Part shown: piece by piece, positions 1-5,189 of the stretch
How positions within the stretch are numbered: the first letter of the stretch is position 1
How the letters are laid out: each line of letters starts with the position of its first letter
Source: Deinococcus marmoris
GTDB lineage: Bacteria > Deinococcota > Deinococci > Deinococcales > Deinococcaceae
Length of the DNA: 5,189 nucleotides
NCBI RefSeq assembly: GCF_001949125.1
Contig: NZ_MSTI01000056.1
Location: forward strand, 1-5,189
Direction of reading: 5' to 3'
Notes under the pieces: generated by a model
Told to the model about the DNA's origin: nothing
Database searches by the model: none
What the model saw: the letters and a program-made list of their open reading frames with translations, nothing else
Translations under genes and position numbers: made by a program

Positions 1-249
1 TGGGGGATCGAAGTCATTCACCGCCTTGTTAAACAGAACTTGAGTTTCGGCCAGTGTCGTTACCGTGACATCCAGGCACATCGAAACTGGGCCTTTCTGG
101 TGATTCAAGCCTTTCATGCCGTCCTGGAGGTCAGAAAACGAGATCCCGAACTCACATGGCGTGCTGCACAGCATCTGGCGGCCCAAGAACACCGTAAGTT
201 CGTCCTGACCGCACTTTTTCCTGGTTCACCACTGTTGGAGGCTGTTTGA
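1..249 (+). CDS. DDE transposase, C-terminal fragment (cut by window edge)
   Basis: The reading frame is open from base 1 to a TGA at 247-249 and gives 82 residues; the N-terminal part lies outside the window. Near the start it reads WGIEVIHRLVKQN, which fits the last catalytic Glu region of RNase H-fold (DDE) transposases of the IS4/IS701 type (W-x-IE-x-x-HR-x-x-KQ). It is followed by a Cys/Arg-rich stretch (GQCRYRDIQAHRNW) and a helical tail. The true start is upstream of the window; the in-frame TTG at 40 is not a credible start because the family motif begins before it. The base composition is less GC-rich than the genes to the right, as expected for an insertion sequence. The family name is from motif recognition only; whether the whole gene is intact cannot be seen. 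Confidence 0.7.
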   Translation, partial: WGIEVIHRLVKQNLSFGQCRYRDIQAHRNWAFLVIQAFHAVLEVRKRDPELTWRAAQHLAAQEHRKFVLTALFPGSPLLEAV

Positions 250-253
250 GACG

Positions 254-271
254 CAGTGTGGCGCAGGACTG
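254..271. repeat. Candidate right-end terminal inverted repeat of the left insertion sequence
   Basis: Just downstream of the transposase stop the sequence CAGTGTGGCGCAGGACTG occurs. Its reverse complement can be aligned with GGGCTTACGCGAAACTG at 4849-4865, at the start of the right-hand element, with about 11 of 17 columns matching and one gap. Short imperfect terminal repeats lying directly after the transposase gene are usual for such elements. The match is modest and could be chance. Confidence 0.25.
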
Positions 272-349
272 GAAACTCTTGGTGGAGTGGAGGGATCGGC
301 GCTGTTCCGATTCCTGCACGAAACAAACAGAATCCGCTTGAGCCTGTCT

Positions 350-880
350 TCAATCCTGGTTAGGCCGGGTCAGGGCGTAGTGCGCCAGTGCCCGCTCCTC
401 TGCCGGAATGCGGAGCAGGAGCAGCAGCGCGGCGTTCAGCAGCGTGAAGGCCAGGGCGGTGCGCCACGCCCCCACGGCCAGCGGCGCGGCGGCCAGTTCC
501 AGCGCCACCACCGCGTAATTGGGGTGCTTCAGGAAGCGGAACGGACCGCCCGTAACTCGCTCTCCACCCGGCACGATCAGAATGCGGGTGTTCCAGTACC
601 TTCCCAGCGTGCGAATGACCCAGTACCGCAGCGGCTGAGCCAGCAGAAACAGCGCCAGCGCAGGCCAGTTCACCCGCTGACCGGACGCGCGGCCCTCTAA
701 AAAGGTGAACCCCATCCAGGCCGGGTGCAGCACGAAGAACAGCGGATAATGTTCCCGCCCGTATTCCACCGCGCCGTGTTCGCGTGCCCAGCGCTCGTTG
801 GCGCGGGCCACCCGCAGCTCCAGCAGGCGCTGAACGCCCAGAAAGGCGAGGAGGACTGGGGCGAGGGCACGGGCGCTCAC
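350..880 (-). CDS. Isoprenylcysteine carboxyl methyltransferase (ICMT)-family membrane protein
   Basis: The protein has 176 residues. Hydrophobic segments lie at about 5-20, 46-62, 70-90 and 122-158, so it should sit in the inner membrane. The family signature is in the C-terminal half: RYWVIRTLGRYWNTRI (85-100), GGPFRFLKHPNY (111-122), Glu128 and an EER at 161-163. In ICMT-like enzymes this part forms the S-adenosylmethionine pocket. Small bacterial members (YpbQ/SrsB type) methylate lipid-like products such as alkylpyrones or alkylresorcinols next to a type III polyketide synthase; no such synthase is in this window, so the substrate is unknown. The start is GTG at 880, 4 nt after the meaB stop. 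An ATG at 888 overlapping that stop reads only three codons before TGA, so it is not the start. The close spacing suggests co-transcription and coupled translation with meaB. The family call is solid; the function is inferred. Confidence 0.85.
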   Translation of the reverse strand: MSARALAPVLLAFLGVQRLLELRVARANERWAREHGAVEYGREHYPLFFVLHPAWMGFTFLEGRASGQRVNWPALALFLLAQPLRYWVIRTLGRYWNTRILIVPGGERVTGGPFRFLKHPNYAVVALELAAAPLAVGAWRTALAFTLLNAALLLLLRIPAEERALAHYALTRPNQD

Positions 881-884
881 GCGT

Positions 885-1811
<927 letters not shown>

Positions 1812-1815
1812 ACGG

Positions 1816-1822
1816 CCTCTCC
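1816..1822 (-). promoter_or_regulatory. Ribosome binding site of meaB
   Basis: The minus strand reads GGAGAGG, then 4 nt, then the ATG at 1811. It supports this start. No TANNNT box lies 7 nt before this ATG, so meaB is not a leaderless gene of the kind seen upstream of the VTT gene. Confidence 0.6.
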
Positions 1823-1835
1823 AATCTGCCTTTGA

Positions 1836-1859
1836 GGGTGGCCTGCCCGGAGGCCACCC
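1836..1859. other. Perfect 9-bp hairpin in the phosphatase-meaB intergenic gap
   Basis: GGGTGGCCT (1836-1844) and AGGCCACCC (1851-1859) are exact reverse complements around a six-base GCCCGG loop. In the minus-strand transcript the hairpin lies about 100 nt past the phosphatase stop and ends 13 nt before the meaB ribosome site. No U-run follows it on the minus strand. On the plus strand it is followed by a pyrimidine-rich GTCTGTCTCTTCT. It may be a U-less terminator or attenuator between the two operons, an mRNA processing or stability element, or a structure affecting meaB translation. Confidence 0.6.
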
Positions 1860-1928
1860 GTCTGTCTCTTCTGCGGAACTGCACCAGTCCCAGGCTCGCC
1901 CGCAAGTGGGAAGGAGCTAAAAATCCTG

Positions 1929-1960
1929 GACTCTCAGACCCTTTGACCCTTAGACCGCCT
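1929..1960. repeat. Four-unit 8-bp tandem repeat (consensus GACCCTTA)
   Basis: Four adjacent 8-mers start with GAC: GACTCTCA, GACCCTTT, GACCCTTA and GACCGCCT. The two middle units differ by one base, while the outer ones are degenerate. The array ends 1 nt before the reverse-strand stop codon of the phosphatase gene (1962-1964), so it occupies the start of the 3' untranslated stretch. Its function is unknown. Confidence 0.6.
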
Positions 1961-1961
1961 C

Positions 1962-2698
1962 TCACTGCGTCTGCCCCAGCACGTCATCCGCCTCGGTGGC
2001 CTCGATCAGGTCTTCCAGATGCGCGTCGTCGTTGAAGCCCAGCAGGGTACCGCTGTTCTCTCCCAGAAGCACACGGGTGATGCTGGTATTGGTGACGCTC
2101 AGGCGTGCCCAGGCATTGGCGGGGACGCCGCCCAGCGCCAGCCCCACCGCCACACGCACCACGCCGCCGTGCGTGAAGACCAGCACACGTTGCCCTGAAT
2201 GACGGGCCCGCAGGGTCTCAAACGCCGCACCACTGCGGGCGTACAGGTCTTCCATGCTCTCGCCGCCGGGCCGCCGGGTGGCCCAGGGATCGGCCCCCAG
2301 AGCCTCCAGATAATCGGGGTACTGCTCCCGGATGTCCGCGATGACCAGACCGGACAGCTCGCCCACGTCGATCTCGCGCAGGCCGGGATCAGCTTGGACC
2401 GGGGGAGGTCCTTCCAGGCGCTCGGCCACCGCTTCAGCCGTCTGGGCCGCGCGCCGCAGGTCACTGGTGTACACCGCGTCGAAGTGCTGTCCGGTCATTC
2501 GTTCCGCAAGGCTGGCCGCCTGCAAGATGCCGACATGGCTCAGCGGCACGTCCGCCTGCCCCTGGTAGCGTCCTTCGGTATTCCAGGTACTCTCGCCGTG
2601 GCGCACCACCCAGAATTCGGTGGCGCTGCGGCGGTCCGGCGGCGTGAACCCGAAGGGGGCCAGCCTGCCCTTATGGGCGCGGGGTCTGGTGGAAGAGG

Positions 2699-2702
<4 letters not shown>
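1962..2702 (-). CDS. Histidine phosphatase family protein (phosphoglycerate mutase-like fold)
   Basis: The protein has 246 residues. Catalytic-core signatures are RHGEST (34-39, with His35 the phospho-acceptor), the YQGQADVPLSHVG segment (46-58), SDLRRAAQTA (80-89), LREIDVGELSG (108-118, with Glu110 the likely proton donor) and FTHGG (176-180, with His178 the second catalytic His). This fits the small-molecule phosphatase branch (GpmB/PhoE/CobC-like) rather than a true cofactor-dependent glycolytic mutase. The substrate cannot be told from sequence. A stretch of about 28 residues precedes the first core strand, longer than usual for the group. The start is TTG at 2702, sharing bases with the purM stop (TTGA); no ATG, GTG or TTG follows before codon 32, which already lies in the core. 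This implies coupling to purM translation. An alpha-ribazole phosphatase (cobalamin) role is tempting given meaB downstream, but nothing specific supports it. Confidence 0.9.
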
Positions 2703-3746
<1,044 letters not shown>

Positions 3747-3763
<17 letters not shown>

Positions 3764-3794
3764 GGTCCTCCTGCCCCGCCGCATGGGCGGGCAT
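3747..3794 (-). CDS. Candidate leaderless 15-codon upstream ORF overlapping the purM start
   Basis: On the minus strand an ATG at 3794 lies exactly 7 nt after a TAAACT box and opens the frame MPAHAAGQEDHDSDR, ending with TAA at 3749-3747. The frame is shifted relative to purM. It runs across the purM ribosome site and ATG and terminates 14-16 nt inside purM. If transcription starts at the A of this ATG, as the spacing predicts, ribosomes would read this ORF first and terminate next to the purM start, allowing reinitiation or interference. The peptide itself has no recognisable motif. The evidence is positional only. Confidence 0.4.
3767..3772 (-). promoter_or_regulatory. Ribosome binding site of purM
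   Basis: AGGAGG on the minus strand ends 3 nt before the ATG at 3763. This decides the start against the in-frame ATG at 3784. The spacing is shorter than the usual 5-9 nt, which could make initiation dependent on the overlapping upstream ORF. Confidence 0.6.
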
Positions 3795-3801
3795 GGGACG
3801 C

Positions 3802-3807
3802 AGTTTA
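3802..3807 (-). promoter_or_regulatory. Candidate -10 box (TAAACT) for purM
   Basis: TAAACT on the minus strand fits the TANNNT consensus. It is followed by 7 nt and an ATG, giving a predicted transcript start at 3794, 31 nt before the purM ATG. No good -35 hexamer is seen at 17-18 nt, which is common for this promoter class. It would drive purM and the phosphatase gene. Confidence 0.45.
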
Positions 3808-3871
3808 CCCGAGCCGGGGCCTCAGGTTCCGGGCCAGTGCGGGTTGTGGGCTAATTCGTGTTCTGGATTGG

Positions 3872-3913
3872 TTCATCTGCGCTAATTCATCTGGGCTGAT
3901 TCATCTGGGCTGG
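3872..3913. repeat. Three-unit 14-bp tandem repeat
   Basis: Three contiguous 14-mers occur: TTCATCTGCGCTAA, TTCATCTGGGCTGA and TTCATCTGGGCTGG. The last two differ only at the final base. An earlier GCTAATTCGTG at 3850-3860 may be a fourth, decayed piece. The TGA stop of the VTT gene (3903-3901) lies inside the rightmost unit, so the array joins the last coding bases to the intergenic spacer before the purM promoter. The unit length is not a multiple of three. Confidence 0.85.
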
Positions 3914-4659
3914 GCATCCTGAACCGGGTCCACCTCTGCCTGAGCCTGGGCCTGACCCTTCCCACGGCCCGTCACACCGCCCGCCCGCCGCGCCAGCAAC
4001 CAGCGCACCAGCGCCACGCCGCCCACCACCAGCGACATGATCGCCAGCCCCCAGAACAGCCGCCGGGCCGACTCGCTGAGCCACACCACCAGCAGCGTGA
4101 CCGGCAGCACCCCCACGGCAGTGGCCAGCATGAATGGACGGAACCCCATGCGGGCCGCACCCGCCACCAGACTCAGGACCTCGGCGGGCAGGATCGGCAT
4201 CAGGCGCACCAGCAACACGCCCTGAGCGCCGTGTCTGTTCATGAAAGCCTGCGCCTGCGTCCTGGCCTTTTCTCCAGCCAGCGCGCGGATCATGGGTTCG
4301 CCCAGCGCCCGGCCCAGGCTATAACCCGCCGCCGCGCCCAGCAGCGCCCCGGCGAACACGATAAAAAAGCCCGCCACCAGACCGTAGGCCCGCACCGTCA
4401 CCGCCGTCAGCACCAGCGAGGGCAGCACCGGGATCACCGCCTGGATCACGTAGGCCACCAGCAGGGCGACGGGTCCGGCCCAGCCCAGCGTGTCCACAAA
4501 ACGGTGGGTCACTTCCGGGTCCGTGGAGGTCAGCGCCGCGTAGCCGCGTCCCATGAAGACGCGTACTTCCGGGATCAGCAGCGTACCCAGCAGCAGCAGC
4601 AGCAGCCCGGCCATCAGGATCAGACGCAGGTGGCGCGGCGGGCGGCGGGCGGCGGTCAT
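3901..4659 (-). CDS. VTT-domain (TVP38/TMEM64, DedA-like) membrane protein
   Basis: The protein has 252 residues and is very hydrophobic. Likely membrane segments are at 11-30, 60-80, 82-118 (two segments or a re-entrant pair), 150-168, 175-195 and 201-223. The family core is visible as VIPVLPSLVLTAVTVRAYG (75-93), the Gly/Ala-rich AGALLGAAAGYSLGRALG (103-120) and RLMPILPAEVLSLVAGAARM (152-171), a second Pro-containing hairpin. Members of the VTT/DedA group are inner-membrane proteins linked to lipid scrambling or transport and envelope homeostasis; the precise substrate here is unknown. The C-terminal 30 residues are a hydrophilic Gln/Ala/Gly tail that ends in the 14-bp repeats. The start is ATG at 4659. 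It has no Shine-Dalgarno but has TACACT 7 nt upstream, so it is probably translated from a leaderless mRNA. It lies 137 nt upstream of purM and is probably a separate transcription unit. Confidence 0.85.
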   Translation of the reverse strand: MTAARRPPRHLRLILMAGLLLLLLGTLLIPEVRVFMGRGYAALTSTDPEVTHRFVDTLGWAGPVALLVAYVIQAVIPVLPSLVLTAVTVRAYGLVAGFFIVFAGALLGAAAGYSLGRALGEPMIRALAGEKARTQAQAFMNRHGAQGVLLVRLMPILPAEVLSLVAGAARMGFRPFMLATAVGVLPVTLLVVWLSESARRLFWGLAIMSLVVGGVALVRWLLARRAGGVTGRGKGQAQAQAEVDPVQDAQPR

Positions 4660-4666
4660 CCGGTCC

Positions 4667-4672
4667 AGTGTA
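4667..4672 (-). promoter_or_regulatory. -10 box (TACACT) of a leaderless promoter for the VTT gene
   Basis: TACACT on the minus strand is separated from the ATG at 4659 by exactly 7 nt, so transcription should start at the A of the start codon. The lack of a ribosome site in this 7-nt gap agrees. No clear -35 hexamer is visible. TANNNT at this distance is the known hallmark of leaderless genes in Deinococcus. Confidence 0.55.
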
Positions 4673-4844
4673 GGCCCAGTGGGCCGGGAGGTGCGCCCGA
4701 CTATTGGATGACGCTGCGTGGTGAGGATGTAAAGCTCACCCGTCGTTCTGGTCTTCCTTTCTGGAGGTCAAAACGAGTTTTGTCTTGAACTGGAGAAGGC
4801 GAAGATCAGCGAGTGGCACAGCAAACCGTCAACAATCTTGAAGA
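4673..4844. other. Intergenic stretch between the VTT promoter and the right insertion sequence
   Basis: No coding region is supported here. GC content drops from left to right, towards the insertion sequence. The only symmetry noted is the palindrome CAAAACGAGTTTTG (4769-4782), whose two-base centre is too small for a hairpin loop. Upstream promoter elements of the VTT gene may lie at the left end. Confidence 0.5.
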
Positions 4845-4865
4845 CATAGGGCTTACGCGAAACTG
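4845..4865. repeat. Candidate left terminus of the right insertion sequence
   Basis: ATAGGGCTTACGC (4846-4858) resembles terminal repeats of IS4/IS5/IS701-type elements and pairs imperfectly with 254-271 at the end of the left-hand element. Against this, transposase-like codons in the third frame (AKLGKSEILGWW, from 4857) already begin within it, so the real terminus could be further left. Confidence 0.3.
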
Positions 4866-5189
4866 GGCAAGTCTGAAATTCTGGGCTGGTGGGAAGACCT
4901 CGAAAAGTCGGGCGGCAACGGTACTGCGAGTTTTTGGCTGCAACACAGATCAATCGGACACAAACCTATTTTGCCAACCACGTCGATGATTTTGCTCATG
5001 ACGCCGTTCAGCGCTACCTGAAAGGTGACTGTTTAACGGCAGCGGAGGTGTGGACGCAGGTGCGTCCACACGTCAAATTGAGCGACAAGGGTTATATCAT
5101 CTTCGACGACAGCGTGATGGACAAGCGCCATTCACGCCGCATGGCGCTAGTGGGAACGAGAAACGAACCATCCGAGGGATGGGCGTCGT
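4854..5189 (+). pseudogene. IS701-like DDE transposase, N-terminal part, frameshifted (cut by window edge)
   Basis: The main open stretch runs from 4877 to the window end and includes EFLAATQINRTQTYFANHV (4928-4984), VQRYLKGD, VWTQVRPHV and GYIIFDDSVMDK (about 5090-5125), the last holding the first catalytic Asp of the DDE triad. The family-like sequence continues in other frames on both sides. Upstream, KSEILGWWEDLEKSGGN reads in the third frame (4869-4919), and RYCEFLAATQ resumes at 4919 in the second. Downstream, after MALVG (about 5141-5155), the conserved-looking NEKRTIRGMGVV (5155-5189) is in the first frame. No ATG, GTG or TTG occurs in the upstream frame before the WW motif. The simplest reading is a decayed copy with at least two frame-disrupting events; the second seems also to have lost a few codons. 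The family is judged from recalled homologues, not a search. The rest of the gene is outside the window. Confidence 0.65.

Noticed and set aside
1812..1961. A cobalamin riboswitch upstream of meaB.
   Set aside because: No B12-box-like sequence or the multi-helix core could be found in the 150-nt gap; only one simple hairpin is present.
3764..3784. An upstream in-frame ATG for purM adding seven residues.
   Set aside because: It has no ribosome site, adds an Arg-rich stretch not typical of PurM, and the next ATG follows AGGAGG.
3872..3913. A CRISPR array.
   Set aside because: The units are 14 bp and directly contiguous, with no spacers.
4769..4782. The palindrome CAAAACGAGTTTTG as a terminator or operator.
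   Set aside because: The two-base centre cannot form a normal hairpin loop and no gene is placed to use it.
4901..4921. A programmed -1 frameshift in the transposase.
   Set aside because: The region contains GAAAAG but no proper X XXY YYZ slippery heptamer, and a second frame break downstream favours decay.
4768..4953. A 61-residue minus-strand ORF.
   Set aside because: It lies antisense to the transposase remnant, has no family features and no ribosome site of note.

Overview
The window looks like GC-rich chromosomal DNA, most likely from Deinococcus or a close relative. The assignment rests on gene content, on the strong GC bias of the five central genes, and on two promoters with a TANNNT box exactly 7 nt before an ATG, the arrangement known for leaderless mRNAs in Deinococcus. 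No rRNA or other species marker is present, so the genus is an inference.

Layout: five genes lie on the minus strand between two transposase fragments on the plus strand. In transcription order (right to left) they are a VTT/DedA-like membrane protein (4659-3901); purM, the AIR synthetase of purine synthesis (3763-2699); a histidine phosphatase whose TTG start overlaps the purM stop (2702-1962); a 150-nt gap with a perfect 9-bp hairpin and a four-unit 8-bp repeat; meaB, the G-protein chaperone of methylmalonyl-CoA mutase (1811-885); and a small isoprenylcysteine-methyltransferase-like membrane protein starting 4 nt after the meaB stop (880-350).

The left edge (1-249, +) is the C-terminal end of a DDE transposase carrying the E-region. 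The right edge (about 4854-5189, +) is the N-terminal part of an IS701-like DDE transposase. Its family-like reading changes frame twice, so it looks like a decayed copy. The two fragments are in the same orientation and have a visibly lower GC content than the genes between them.

Functional picture: purM and the phosphatase are co-transcribed and translationally coupled, and so are meaB and the methyltransferase-like gene. The VTT gene appears to have its own leaderless promoter. The purM control region is the most interesting part: a TAAACT box sits 7 nt before an ATG that opens a 15-codon leaderless ORF, which runs out of frame over the purM Shine-Dalgarno and start codon and ends inside purM. 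A perfect-length 14-bp triple repeat separates the VTT stop from this region. No CRISPR array, RNA gene or evident defence system was seen; apart from the control-region features this is an ordinary housekeeping segment flanked by insertion-sequence remains.
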